Assembly (NCBI GenBank): GCA_030447665.1
Contig: JAUJOJ010000004.1
Span: forward strand, 122,822 to 157,007
Direction of reading: 5' to 3'
Origin: Allosphingosinicella sp.
Lineage (GTDB): Bacteria > Pseudomonadota > Alphaproteobacteria > Sphingomonadales > Sphingomonadaceae
Length of the DNA: 34,186 nt
Of the stretch, positions 18,857 through 27,847 are shown piece after piece. The notes below the pieces were generated by a model, which made no database searches, was not told the DNA's origin, and saw nothing but the letters and a program-made list of their open reading frames with translations. The position numbers were made by a program, and so were the translations under genes. The first letter of the stretch is position 1, and each line of letters opens with the position of its first letter.

Positions 18857-18996
18857 TCAGCATTCCCGAGCGTTGGTGTAGACGTCGCTGTTCGGGATAA
18901 TGCGCGCTTGCCGTCATAGGTGCGGATGAAGGTGGCCCTTGTCTCGATCGCCTCGACGGTGCCGGTAAATTCGCCCGTGAACGTGCGTGCAGTCAT
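18857..18996 (-). pseudogene. Fragment of MscS mechanosensitive channel (beta domain)
   Basis: The ATG at 18996 overlaps the DUF421 stop and reads TFTGEFTGTVEAIETRATFIRTYDGKRA. After a one-base break near 18901 it continues IIPNSDVYTNA and stops at 18857, two bases before the DUF389 start. These 46 residues are exactly the conserved MscS beta-domain (GTVEEI..R.T..RT.DG....IPNS). The pore helices expected upstream and the alpha/beta C-terminal domain expected downstream are absent. This is therefore a relic or deletion junction, not a working channel. Confidence 0.75.
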
Positions 18997-19514
18997 TCGC
19001 TGATCTTCTTCACGCCGCTGAGGATTTCCTCGTCGAGATGATCGCCGTGAAGCACTGAGATGTCACCGGTCGTCTCGATCACCACGGCTCTGACCGCCGA
19101 CAGATCCAGCGCGTTCGCCGCGCGTATCTTGGCGTAAACATCCTCCCTCGCCACCCGCGTATGGGTGAGCGCCGCCTCGATGAACTTGCCATCCTCCATC
19201 AGCAGGATGGGTTCGTTCCCGATCGCCTTTTCGAAAGGCTTCGAATGCTGGCGCCCCTTCGCCAGCAAATATTGGACGGCGAACAGCGCGGCCAGCGCCA
19301 CGAGGCCCTGGCAGAACGCGGTCCATTCCGACGTCGTCGCGACCGTGGCAAGGAGCGATCCTGCCGCGATCGTCGCCACGAAATCGAAGGCGGTCATCTT
19401 CGAAAAGGAGCGCAAGCCGACCAGGCGGACGAGGATCAGGATCCAGACCAGCGCGATCGTGGTCAGGATCAGGCCGCGCGCCGCAGCATCCAGCCAAACA
19501 GGGAGAGCAAACAT
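18993..19514 (-). CDS. DUF421 (YetF-like) membrane protein
   Basis: The product has 173 residues. Three N-terminal hydrophobic helices (about 9-28, 36-55, 63-83) include FSKMTAFDFVATIAAGSLLA, the DUF421 hallmark. A cytoplasmic domain follows (GNEPILLMEDGKFIEAALTHTRVAREDVYAKIRAA, then VRAVVIETTGDISVL). The role of the family is not established. It is the first gene of a minus-strand cluster with the MscS fragment, DUF389 and the SLC13 permease; the ATGA overlap at 18993-18996 indicates a polycistronic transcript. Confidence 0.88.
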   Translation of the reverse strand: MFALPVWLDAAARGLILTTIALVWILILVRLVGLRSFSKMTAFDFVATIAAGSLLATVATTSEWTAFCQGLVALAALFAVQYLLAKGRQHSKPFEKAIGNEPILLMEDGKFIEAALTHTRVAREDVYAKIRAANALDLSAVRAVVIETTGDISVLHGDHLDEEILSGVKKISE

Positions 19515-19842
19515 AGGTTGATAACCGACCGTCCGCCCTGAGGTTGCGCTCGACTGCCGGGTTGCGAATGGCGACGAGCCCAGGAGGTTTGACGAGGATG
19601 AGGGCAGGCTCTCGCTTCCCGGTTCGTCTCAAGCGGCGAGCGCCGGAACAATCAACCCGCAGGCCCGTAATCGTCTGGACAGCATTTATCGACGGAATGG
19701 CCTGGCGGGAGCTGATCGAAAGGTGTCCCGCACCAGTTGATGACTTCTTCTAGGATTGGGAGACCGGTCGCTCGAGGCCGGCAGGCAGGTCCGCTGGGGA
19801 GCATAGCCGGGCAGGCGGGAGCAGAGGCGGCAAGGGATCATC
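19515..19842. other. Divergent intergenic region, DUF421 / DUF202
   Basis: These 328 bp separate the divergent DUF421 and DUF202 genes and should contain both promoters. A sequence GGAAC-N16-CGTA at 19645-19669 on the plus strand is one base off the EcfG general-stress promoter consensus (GGAAC-N16/17-CGTT). It lies about 175 bp before the DUF202 start. No credible ORF was found. Confidence 0.35.
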
Positions 19843-20214
19843 ATGGCCGGCGAGAACCGAACCGAGCTGGCCGGTGCCAGGACCGACCTGGCGGAAGATC
19901 GCACGCTTCTCGCCAACGAACGCACCTTTGCCGGCTGGGCTCGGACGGCATTCGCCGCCGTCGGGATCGGGCTCGGCTTCAACGCATTGTTCGAGAAGCT
20001 TGAGCCGGTCTGGCTGCCAAAGGCAATCTCCACAGGCTTTCTGCTGATCGGCATCTTTGTGATCGTGGTGGCGGAAAGGCGAGCATCCGCCGTGAAAGCC
20101 CGATTGAACAGCCATGAGGTGAAGACATTCAAGGCGGTGAATCTGCGCATCATCACGGGCTCGATCGTAGTCGCGACACTGACGCTCATCGCCGCCATCT
20201 GGATCCTGGTCTAG
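19843..20214 (+). CDS. DUF202 (YidH-like) membrane protein
   Basis: The product has 123 residues. The DUF202 signature LAEDRTLLANERTFAGWARTAFA lies at about 16-38, leading into three hydrophobic helices (about 35-52, 63-80 and 101-121). This is a typical small inner-membrane protein whose biochemical role is unknown. The ATG at 19843 is preceded at a distance by AAGGGA. It is the first of five small plus-strand genes between DUF421 and the mrp operon. Confidence 0.9.
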   Translation: MAGENRTELAGARTDLAEDRTLLANERTFAGWARTAFAAVGIGLGFNALFEKLEPVWLPKAISTGFLLIGIFVIVVAERRASAVKARLNSHEVKTFKAVNLRIITGSIVVATLTLIAAIWILV

Positions 20215-20482
20215 CGTGCGGCGTGATCGTCTTTCCAATTCTTTGCAGGCCCAAGGAGGGTGATCAGGACCCCGTCAGTGGGGTAGACTCAGCCAACGCT
20301 TACGCACCCTCAAATCCGTTGAGCCCCTGAATGGCAGCCGACGGGCGGATCTCGACGACGCGGTCACTCTCCTGGAATGATCGGCGCGAAGCCACTTCGC
20401 CGCGGGAATAAAAAACCCGTGGTAACTGCGGCTCGGCGGCGCCGCTAACTGGAGGGCCTGCACGCCCGCAGCGAAGAGGCCA

Positions 20483-20800
20483 ATGCCGCAAGACGCATCA
20501 CCGAGAAGCACCGGCGCAAGCGAGCTGCTCATCCAGGACCTGCAACTGCTGGTGGAGACGCTGTGCTGGCTGGCAGCCTGGCTCCTCCTGCCGGCGTGGC
20601 TCGCCTTTCGCGGTGCCGGCGCCACGGGCTTTCTGCTCTATGCGCTCGGCGCAGGCATGCTCCTCTCGGCCGGGATAGCCGCGGACCGCTCCGACGCGTT
20701 CGAGCAGCGCGGCGACATAGCCTGGTTCGCCGCCGTCTCCTGCCTCGCCGTACTGGTGGTGGGCGGCGGCGTCTTCACCCTTACCTCCGCCCTTCGTTAG
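20483..20800 (+). CDS. Small membrane protein, unknown (105 aa)
   Basis: Three hydrophobic helices (about 23-45, 48-65, 80-102) follow a short polar N-terminus (MPQDASPRSTGASELLIQDL). I recognise no family. It starts 268 bp after DUF202. About 58 bp upstream is an ATAAAAA-N3-CGTGGTAAC motif that recurs before the small lipoprotein gene at 21665, hinting at shared control. Confidence 0.6.
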   Translation: MPQDASPRSTGASELLIQDLQLLVETLCWLAAWLLLPAWLAFRGAGATGFLLYALGAGMLLSAGIAADRSDAFEQRGDIAWFAAVSCLAVLVVGGGVFTLTSALR

Positions 20801-20815
20801 CCGGGCTTGGGAGGC

Positions 20816-21139
20816 GTGACGCCCGTGCCGGATCCAAGAAGCCTTTCATTCCGTCGGTACATTCTCACCCGGAAATATCATGGAGGCCGGGGCAGCGATA
20901 AAGGCTGGGCTTTCGTGGCTTACGCTCTAGGCGATCCCGAACTGCCGAATGCCGCGAACTGGCAAGAGCTGCGCGATTACCTCGTGCAACGGGGAATCGA
21001 GGAAAGAATGGTCGAGGCGGCCGAGATCGTCTGGCGCAGCTACCTGTCCTGCGTCAGCAGGATTCGCAGGCTTTCCAGGGATGCAGTCTCCGAAGCGAGG
21101 AGTGGCGCGGCCGCCATCTCCTGTTTCGTGAGCGGGTAG
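20816..21139 (+). CDS. Small soluble protein, possibly YozE SAM-like
   Basis: I take the GTG at 20816 as the start because GGGAGG lies immediately upstream; a TTG at 20807 is an alternative. The product of 107 residues reads SFRRYILTRKYHGGRG, then GWAFVAYALGDPELPNAANWQELRDYLVQRGIEE. The short helices and the position of the FPK-like PELPNA turn resemble YozE-type SAM-like domains, but the match is by eye only. The gene follows the 105-residue membrane protein by 15 bp, so the two are probably co-transcribed. Confidence 0.55.
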   Translation: MTPVPDPRSLSFRRYILTRKYHGGRGSDKGWAFVAYALGDPELPNAANWQELRDYLVQRGIEERMVEAAEIVWRSYLSCVSRIRRLSRDAVSEARSGAAAISCFVSG

Positions 21140-21151
21140 GTCGCAAGCGCG

Positions 21152-21529
21152 ATGCACCACGGAGGCCAAGCGGGCATCGCCTGTCTTGCATGCGTCGGCA
21201 TGTCGGACCCGGCCGCTGCCGCGAAATGGCCTGAAGTGGGGGTCGCGACCGGCGGAGTGCGCGCCTCCGTCGATACGGGCTCCCTCTCGGCCGGCAAGGG
21301 ATGGGTTCGGGTCAGCCAGCGCTTCGTCTTTCCGCGGGCGCACCGCCGGTCCTTGTCACGCGTCGACCAGCAGGTGGTCTACGTCTGCGCCACCCGAACG
21401 GTGAAAACGCTGAAGTCGGCCGAGTTCGGACGAGACGGCCTCAGGCACACCGACACCGGGAAGGCGATCGCGCCTTATCGGATAGAAGCGGGAACACTTC
21501 CCGAATATATTTTCGACCTGCTCTGCTGA
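21152..21529 (+). CDS. Small hypothetical protein, possibly exported
   Basis: The product has 125 residues. The N-terminus is cysteine-containing and weakly hydrophobic (AGIACLACVGMSDPAAAAKW), followed by alternating strand-like segments (VRASVDTGSLSAGKGWVRVSQRFVF, VVYVCATRTVKTLKSAEF, YRIEAGTLPEYIFDLLC). The layout (W..V near the start, D-S-L, a run of strands, a Cys pair) recalls surface-adhesin E-like domains, but I cannot assign it. The start is uncertain. Confidence 0.5.
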   Translation: MHHGGQAGIACLACVGMSDPAAAAKWPEVGVATGGVRASVDTGSLSAGKGWVRVSQRFVFPRAHRRSLSRVDQQVVYVCATRTVKTLKSAEFGRDGLRHTDTGKAIAPYRIEAGTLPEYIFDLLC

Positions 21530-21664
21530 CGACCGGCGCGAAGCCTCTCGGGGGGCCACATCAGCAGCCGCGTATAAAAACGGCGTGGTAACGCCGCGGG
21601 AAGCGGCCCGGCTATCGGCTCCTCAGCAAGCGCTTCCCTCCAAGGACGCGTGGGAGACACATCA

Positions 21665-21847
21665 ATGAAACCTATCCCGTCAGCCCTGTTGCTGCTGCCG
21701 ATGCTGGTCATGACCGCCGCCTGTGCCCGGTCGGAACCCGTCACTGCAGATCCCGACGAAGTCGAGGCTGCCGTGAAAGAGGCGAACGAAGCGGCCGCTA
21801 GCATCAAGGACGAGCAAGCCAACGCGAAGGCTGCCGGGAGCCTCTGA
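21665..21847 (+). CDS. Small putative lipoprotein (60 aa)
   Basis: A hydrophobic signal segment (MKPIPSALLLLPMLVMTAAC) ends in a cysteine with TAA before it, a slightly atypical lipobox. A short Glu/Ala/Lys-rich region follows that could form a helix (EVEAAVKEANEAAASIKDEQ). The ATG at 21665 has GGGAG nine to ten bases upstream. It converges on mrpG. Function unknown. Confidence 0.6.
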   Translation: MKPIPSALLLLPMLVMTAACARSEPVTADPDEVEAAVKEANEAAASIKDEQANAKAAGSL

Positions 21848-21975
21848 GGACCGCACCCGCTTGAGCGATACTCCGGCCCTTGCTTCAGCCGCAGATCGGG
21901 ATCGGCGCGTTTCCCACATGTGGGTCGTCCTCCGCCGTCATGACGATGCAGCCGGCCGGGCGCTTCTGCACCACC

Positions 21976-22377
21976 CTACTCGTCGGGTTCGTCCCGCGGT
22001 TTCCAGAAGGTCGCCCAGCCGGTGGGGCCTCCGGTGTTGGGAAGGGCGCCCTTGATGGCATCTTCGGGGTTGGGATCGATGCTCCAGCCCTGACGATGCA
22101 GATGCGCCTTGGCGATCATGTTTGCGGAGATGGGGGCGCTGACGAAAAGGAATAATGTGATGAGCAGCTCGTGCGCCGAGAAGCTGCCGCCTGCCGCCGG
22201 GAAGTAGATCATCGAAGCGATCAGGCAGCTGCCGACGCCAAGTGTCGTCGCCTTGGTCGGGCCGTGCAGCCGGGTCATCAAGGATGGCAGCTTCACGAGC
22301 CCCCACGAGCCGATCAGGGCGAAGCTTCCTCCGATGACGATGAGGAGGGACACGACGATCTCTGCGATGGGGTTCAT
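21976..22377 (-). CDS. mrpG: Mrp-type Na+/H+ antiporter subunit G
   Basis: The last gene of the mrp operon encodes a small subunit (133 aa) with three helices. GSWGLVKLPSLMTRLHGPTKATTLGVG is the MrpG/PhaG signature. The ATG at 22377 follows the mrpF stop by 5 bp. The hydrophilic C-terminal extension (about residues 95-133) is longer than in Bacillus MrpG. It assembles with MrpA-F in the inner membrane. Confidence 0.93.
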   Translation of the reverse strand: MNPIAEIVVSLLIVIGGSFALIGSWGLVKLPSLMTRLHGPTKATTLGVGSCLIASMIYFPAAGGSFSAHELLITLFLFVSAPISANMIAKAHLHRQGWSIDPNPEDAIKGALPNTGGPTGWATFWKPRDEPDE

Positions 22378-22382
22378 CGGCG

Positions 22383-22652
22383 TCACTCCACGATGTCGCC
22401 GCGGAGCAGGAACCGGCAGTAAGCCACGGTGCCGACGAATCCGACCATCGCCAGCAGCAAAGCGGCTTCGAAATAGGTCGCGCTGGTTTCGTTTATTCCG
22501 AACAGGACGATGAGCGCGATTGCGTTGATCGTCAGCGTGTCGAGCGCGAGGATGCGATCGCCGCGGGTGGGGCCGGCCAGGAGCCGCCACATGTTGAGCA
22601 TCGCGGCCGTTGCGATGCAGGCGAAGCCGAACTGGAGAGCAAGCCCGATCAT
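22383..22652 (-). CDS. mrpF: Mrp-type Na+/H+ antiporter subunit F
   Basis: The product has 89 residues and three helices. WRLLAGPTRGDRILALDTLTINAIALIVL is the characteristic MrpF segment (the conserved Asp-Arg-Asp around residues 31-38). Its ATG overlaps the mrpE stop (ATGA), showing tight translational coupling. Confidence 0.94.
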   Translation of the reverse strand: MIGLALQFGFACIATAAMLNMWRLLAGPTRGDRILALDTLTINAIALIVLFGINETSATYFEAALLLAMVGFVGTVAYCRFLLRGDIVE

Positions 22653-23139
22653 TTGAAGATCCTCCGCAAGCGCGCCTCATAACGCTGCTTGATCCTGGCG
22701 ACTTCCGCCGCCTCGTCGGCAACGTCGAGCGAATGGACGAGCAGCGACCGCCCATCTGCGGCGATATCGGCGGAGACCGTGCCGGGGGTCAGGCTGATCG
22801 TTCCAGCCAGCGTGGTGATCGCCTCGGGCGAGCGCAGCTCCAGCGGCACGACCAGCCACCGCGACCGCAGATCCCGGTTTCGCCGGAACAGGATCAGTCC
22901 CGCCACATGGAAGTTGGCGACGAAAATGTCCCAGATCACGATCGCCCCATAGCCGACCATGGGCCAGCCGAAGCGAAGCTCGGGCCGGTTGGGCCAGAAG
23001 GGCGCCGTGTAGAGGGGCACCACGATCCCGAAGATCAAGGCCAGCAGCAGCCCGCCTGCGGTGACATTGTTGATCAGCAGCAGCCAGACGAGGACCAGCA
23101 GAAGGCTGAGGCCGGGATGGGGAAGATCCTTCTCAGCAT
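22649..23139 (-). CDS. mrpE: Mrp-type Na+/H+ antiporter subunit E (frameshift near start)
   Basis: The C-terminal two thirds (FGIVVPLYTAPFWPNRPEL to RYEARLRRIFK) is a standard MrpE with TISLTPGTVSADI. The first residues MLRRIF are in another frame; one base is missing in the CCCC run near 23120, after which HPGLSLLLVLVWLLLINNVT follows naturally. Repair gives 163 residues. As the sequence stands, the longest uninterrupted frame starts only at 23038. The ATG at 23139 lies 7 bp after the mrpD stop. Confidence 0.88.
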
Positions 23140-23146
23140 CGCGCGG

Positions 23147-24661
23147 TCACCCTGCACCAAGAACAGCGGCGCGATAATCCGCAGGCGAGAAGATCTGGGC
23201 CGACGCTGCGTCCATATATCTGGTGACCGGCCCTGCAAAAACCGTGAGGGCCGCCAGCAGGAGGAGGAGCAATGTCGCAGGGAGCATTTCCGCCGAACGC
23301 ACGGCGGCCGGTGCCGTCGAGGCGGCCGCGCCGACCGAGGCGCTCTTCCAGAAGAGGGTGCTGCCTGCCCGCGCGAAGCCGATGATGGCGAGGAGCGTCG
23401 TGACCAGAAGGACAGTCCAGATCCAGGGCCAGGCGGTGCTGCTGCGGGCGGCATCGAGGACCAGCAGCTTGCCGACGAAACCTGAGAACGGCGGCAGGCC
23501 CGCGATCGCGACGGCGCAGAGAAGATAGAGGAGCGACAAGGGCTCGATGGCGGCGAAGCGCGGCCCCGGCGCAAGCGCCTCGCCATGGCCCGGCCGCCGC
23601 CTGGCGATGAGATCCGCCACGAGGAACAAGGCCGCGCCCGCCAATGTGGAGTGCGGAAGGTAGTAAAAAGCTGCGGCGATCGCACCCGGGTCGAACAGCG
23701 CGGTCGCTGCGAGGAGGGTGCCGGTCGAGCCGACCAAAGCGAACGCGGCGAGTTCGCGCAGCCGATGCGCGGCGAGGAGGCCGAGGAAGCCGATCACCGT
23801 CGTCGCGAGCGCTGCGGGCAGCATCCACGGCGACGGGGCCCAGGCCGCCGCGCCTGCGTCGGCTCCGAAGATGAGGGTCACGGTGCGAATGATCGCATAA
23901 ACGCCGACCTTGGTCATGATCGCGAACAATGCCGCCACCGGCGCCGACGTGCTCGAATAGGTCCGCGGCAGCCACAGATGGAGGGGCAAGAGGGCGGCCT
24001 TCAAGGCGAAGACGGTGACGAGCAGCAAGGCGCCGGCTCGGATGAGGCCCTGGTCTTCGGCGGGCGCCGCCGCGACCCGTAGCGCAAGGTCGGCCATGTT
24101 GAGCGTGCCGGTGACGCCATAGAGGATGCCGACGGCGACCAGGAACAGCGTCGAGCCGGCCAGGTTGATGATGACATATTGCACTCCCGCGGTCAGCCGG
24201 GCTGAGCCTTGGCCGTGAAGCATCAGGCCATAGGAGGCGATCAGCAGCACCTCGAAGAAGACGAAGAGGTTGAAAAGGTCGCCGGTGAGGAATGCGCCGT
24301 TGAGACCCAGAAGCTGGAACTGCAGCAAAGCGTGAAAATGCCAGCCTTTCCGGTCGAGGCCCGTCAGCATGGCATGGCAAAGCACCGGAAGGACGAGGAT
24401 TGCGGTGACCAGGAGCATCATCGCGGATAGGCGATCCAGCACCAGGACGATGCCGAAAGGCGCCGGCCAGCTGCCGACCTCGTAACGCGTGATGGTTCCG
24501 GTCGAGGCCTCGCTCAGCAGCGCCAAAGCGAGCGCCAGCAGCACCAGACAGCTGCCGACGGAGACGAAGCGGCCAAGCCTCAGCCGGTAGCGCATGCCCA
24601 GCAGGAGCAGCGCCGCGACCAGCGCGGGAAGCACGATCGGGAGGACGATCAGATGGTTCAT
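23147..24661 (-). CDS. mrpD: Mrp-type Na+/H+ antiporter subunit D
   Basis: The product is a complex-I ND4/ND2-like proton-translocating subunit of 504 residues and about 14 helices. The essential Glu in NLFVFFEVLLIASYGL is residue 137, and the helix-breaking Lys in FALKAALLPLHLWLP is residue 221. The ATG at 24661 overlaps the mrpC stop (ATGA). Because of a missing base in mrpA, this frame appears joined to mrpA in a 1570-codon reading frame. The join crosses mrpC in the wrong frame and is not a real fusion. Confidence 0.95.
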   Translation of the reverse strand: MNHLIVLPIVLPALVAALLLLGMRYRLRLGRFVSVGSCLVLLALALALLSEASTGTITRYEVGSWPAPFGIVLVLDRLSAMMLLVTAILVLPVLCHAMLTGLDRKGWHFHALLQFQLLGLNGAFLTGDLFNLFVFFEVLLIASYGLMLHGQGSARLTAGVQYVIINLAGSTLFLVAVGILYGVTGTLNMADLALRVAAAPAEDQGLIRAGALLLVTVFALKAALLPLHLWLPRTYSSTSAPVAALFAIMTKVGVYAIIRTVTLIFGADAGAAAWAPSPWMLPAALATTVIGFLGLLAAHRLRELAAFALVGSTGTLLAATALFDPGAIAAAFYYLPHSTLAGAALFLVADLIARRRPGHGEALAPGPRFAAIEPLSLLYLLCAVAIAGLPPFSGFVGKLLVLDAARSSTAWPWIWTVLLVTTLLAIIGFARAGSTLFWKSASVGAAASTAPAAVRSAEMLPATLLLLLLAALTVFAGPVTRYMDAASAQIFSPADYRAAVLGAG

Positions 24662-25008
24662 CCGGGCTCGTCCAGGCTGTCGGGCGGCCCGTCGACATGG
24701 TCGGTGCCGGTCTCGAGGTAGGTGCGGAGCGCCAGGACCACGGTCAGCGCCGTCATTCCGAACGAGATGACGATCGCCGTCAGCACCAGCGCCTGCGGGA
24801 TCGGGTCGGCATATTCGGTCGTCGCTTTGTCGAAGATGGCCGGACGATCGACGATCAGCCCGCCCATGGCGAAGAGGAAGAGGTTGATCGCATAAGAAAG
24901 CATCATCAGCCCGAGCACGACCGAGAATGTGCGGCCGCGCAGCGCCAGGTAGATGCCCGCCGCCGTGAGCACGCCGATGGCGCTCGCCACGAGAAACTCC
25001 AGGGTCAT
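24658..25008 (-). CDS. mrpC: Mrp-type Na+/H+ antiporter subunit C
   Basis: The product has 116 residues and three helices and is NuoK-like. GIYLALRGRTFSVVLGLMMLSYAINLFLF is the typical second segment, with PQALVLTAIVISFGMTAL as the third. The ATG at 25008 overlaps the repaired mrpA stop (ATGA at 25005). The frame can be extended upstream to 25032, but the overlap favours 25008. Confidence 0.94.
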   Translation of the reverse strand: MTLEFLVASAIGVLTAAGIYLALRGRTFSVVLGLMMLSYAINLFLFAMGGLIVDRPAIFDKATTEYADPIPQALVLTAIVISFGMTALTVVLALRTYLETGTDHVDGPPDSLDEPG

Positions 25009-27847
25009 GCCGGTCCTTCCTCGCGGCCGCACTCGATGTCCATCGCGCGGTCGCTCTTCGGGCCTTTTCGGCGCGCTGGGCGGCGTTGGAGAGCTGAGCG
25101 AGTGCGAGCATGACCGCGCCGATCACCGCCAGCGCGACACCGACGTCGAAGGCCATGGCCGAGGCGAGCTCGAACTCGCCGACGAGCGGCAGGCTGAAAT
25201 GTCCAAAGGCGCTGGTGAGGAAAGGGGCGCCGAACGGCAGGGCGGCCAAACCAGTGACCGCGGCCGCGATCACGCCCCAGGCGATCAGCGAATGATGTTC
25301 CGCGCGCCGCCGGCGGTCTGCCCATTCGAAGCCCGAAGCCATATATTGCATGAGCAGCGCGATCGAGACCACGAGCCCCGCGATGAACCCGCCGCCGGGC
25401 TGATTGTGACCGCGCAGGAAGATGTAGATGCCGGCAACGATGGCGAGCGGCAGCAGCAGCCGGGTTCCGACAACCAGCATCATCGGGTGACGCTCGGGCG
25501 AGCGGATGAGATCGGGCATCCACTCGGCGAGCCGCCGCCCGGCAGCGCCGCGCCCGGTCGTCTCGAGCAGGGCGAAGATCGCCAATGCCGCGATCCCCAG
25601 GACAATGATCTCGCCGAACGTGTCGAGGCCGCGGAAGTCGACCAGGATGACGTTGACGACGTTGGTGCCGCCGCCGCCGGAATAGCTGTTCGCCCAGTAG
25701 TATTGCGAGATCGGATTGTACGACCGCGTCATCACCGCCCAGGCGGCAAGCCCGGCACCGGTGCCAGCCGTCAGAGCAAGGCCGGCGTCGCGGAGTTTCC
25801 GAAGGAGGCTGCTCTGCGACGAGGGTGTCTTTGGCAGAAGGTTGAGCGCGAGCAGCAGAAGCAGGATCGTGACCACTTCGACTGCGATTTGCGTAAGCGC
25901 CAGATCCGGAGCCGAAAGATAGACGAAGCCGAGCGACACGGTGAGCCCGATGACGCTGATGAAAATCAGCGCGAGGTAGCGCTGCCTGTGGACGGCCAGA
26001 ACCGCCATCGTGCCGGCGATCAGCGCAAGCCAGCCGACCACCGCCACCGGGGAGGCGGACAAGGTGGGGCGGTCTCCAGGCGCAAAGCCGCCGCGCATAG
26101 CAGCCTCGATCGCGAGCAGGACGGCAGTGCCGATGAGGATGGCGAGGTAGCGCTGCAGGGAGCCATTGTGGATCGTTCGCGTCAGCTGCCGGCTGCCCGT
26201 GACCGCGGCACCGGTTGCGCGATCGAACATTGTTTTGGCGTCGAGCGATGGAAAGCGCGCCCAGACGCCTTGGGCCTGCCGGTAGCGGCGGAGGAGGACT
26301 GCACCGCCGGCGAGCGCGATGAGGCTCATCGCGACGGCGGGTGTGAAGCCGTGCCACAGCTTGAGCGCGAAATGGGGCGGTGGCGCTCCGATCACGGCTG
26401 CGGAGGCGGCCTCGACCAACGGCCCCGCGATCGTGGCCGGGAAGAGCCCGATCAGCAGGACGAGCAGCACGAGCACCGCCGACGGCCCCCAGAGACCGAA
26501 CGGCGGGTCGTGCGGCGGCTTCGGGTAATCGTCCCTGCGCGGCCCGAAATAGACGTGGACGATGTAGCGGAACGAATAGGCTGCCGAGAGCATGGCCGCG
26601 ACCGTCGCCAGCAGCGGCACGAGCCATGACGCCCCATACCAGACGGTGTGCGACGCTTCCTCCAGCATCATTTCCTTGGAAAGGAAGCCGTTCAGCGGCG
26701 GCAGCCCGGCCATCGAGGCTCCCGCGATGATCGCGAGCGTCGCCGCGACCGGCATCAGCGAAATGAGGCCGCCCAGGCGGCGCGCATCCCGCGTCCCCAC
26801 CTCGTGGTCGACGATGCCGGCATTCATGAACAAGGCCGCCTTGAAGGCTGCGTGGTTGATGACGTGGAACAGCCCGGCCACGGCCGCCATCGGCGTTCCG
26901 AAGCCGAACAGCATCGTCAGGAGCCCGAGATGGCTGATCGTGGAATAAGCGAGGAGTCCCTTCAGATCGTGTTTGAAAAGCGCCGCGGCTGCCCCGAACA
27001 GCATCGTGACGAGCCCCGTGGTGGCGACGAGATAGAACCAGAGATCGGTGCCGGCGAGGACCGGCCAAAGCCGCGCCAGCAGGAACACGCCTGCTTTCAC
27101 CATCGTCGCCGAATGGAGATAGGCGCTGACCGGCGTCGGCGCGGCCATCGCGTGCGGAAGCCAGAAATGGAACGGGAACTGCGCCGACTTGGTGAAGCAT
27201 CCGACCAGGATCAGCACCAGGGCCAGCGGATAGAGTGGCGACGCCTGAATGGCTCCGGCGTCCTTGAGGATGGTTGTGAGCTCGAACGATCCGGCAATGG
27301 TCCCGAGGATCAGCAAGCCCGCGATGAGCGCGAGACCGCCGCCTCCCGTCACGACGAGCGCCATGCGGGCACCCTGCCGGGCCTCGGGAAGGTGCCGCCA
27401 GAAGCCGATCAGCAAGAAGGAGGAGAGGCTGGTCAGCTCCCAGAAGACGAGCAGCAGCAGCAGGTTGTCCGCCAGGACGATGCCGAGCATCGCGCCCTGG
27501 AAAAGCAGCAGGAAGCTGTAGAACCGCCCGATCGGATCGGCGGCACTGAGATAGAAGCGCGCGTAGAGAATGATCAGGAGGCCGATGCCCAGGATGAGGC
27601 CGGCGAACAGAAGACCGAGCGGATCGAGGAAGAAGTTCGCCGCGAGGCCTAAAGCGGGCACCCAATCCACCCGCGCCGTCACGATCTCGCCGTCCAGCAC
27701 CCTCGGCGCGAGGACGAGCAGCAGGATGAAGGCAGCGCCGTTGGCGGCTGCTGCGAGGTTGGCGTTGGCGCTAGGTCCCAGGCGCCCGGCAAGGGCGAGT
27801 ATCGCCGCTCCGATGAAAGGAAGCAGCGCCAATGCGATCAGGATCAT
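25005..27847 (-). CDS. mrpA: Mrp-type Na+/H+ antiporter fused subunit A/B (frameshift near 3' end)
   Basis: An ND5-like N-terminal part has E137 in LLVFWELTSLSSFLL, K220 in GCFTKSAQFPFHFWLPHAM and a lysine in HSATMVKAGVFLLA. A NuoJ-like and MrpB-like C-terminal part follows (TQIAVEVVTILLLLLALN, then FLRGHNQPGGGFIAGLV and FDVGVALAVIGAVMLALAQL). A/B fusion is normal for group-2 (pha-type) operons. The frame runs intact for 920 codons, then loses one base near 25060 in GGCCCG. Repair gives KSDRAMDIECGREEGPA and a stop overlapping mrpC, with a total of 947 residues. The start is the ATG at 27847; a TTG 12 bases upstream is less likely. Confidence 0.95.

Noticed and set aside
20251..20276. ACCCC/GGGGT hairpin as terminator after DUF202
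   Set aside because: The stem is only 5 bp and there is no following T-run.
20275..20625. Minus-strand frame opposite the 105-aa membrane protein
   Set aside because: It is Ser/Arg-rich, lacks domains and overlaps the better plus-strand gene.
24757..25059. Genuine fusion linking MrpA/B to MrpD
   Set aside because: The linker is mrpC read out of frame, and mrpC itself is intact in its own frame with overlapping start and stop codons.
24953..26629. 558-codon plus-strand frame
   Set aside because: It is antisense to mrpA, with highly charged, repetitive composition typical of a shadow frame.
25005..27665. 886-codon minus-strand frame overlapping mrpA
   Set aside because: It is in the wrong frame for most of mrpA (Arg/Gly/Ala-rich). 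Only its last 18 or so codons are genuine, as the end of MrpA/B after the frameshift.
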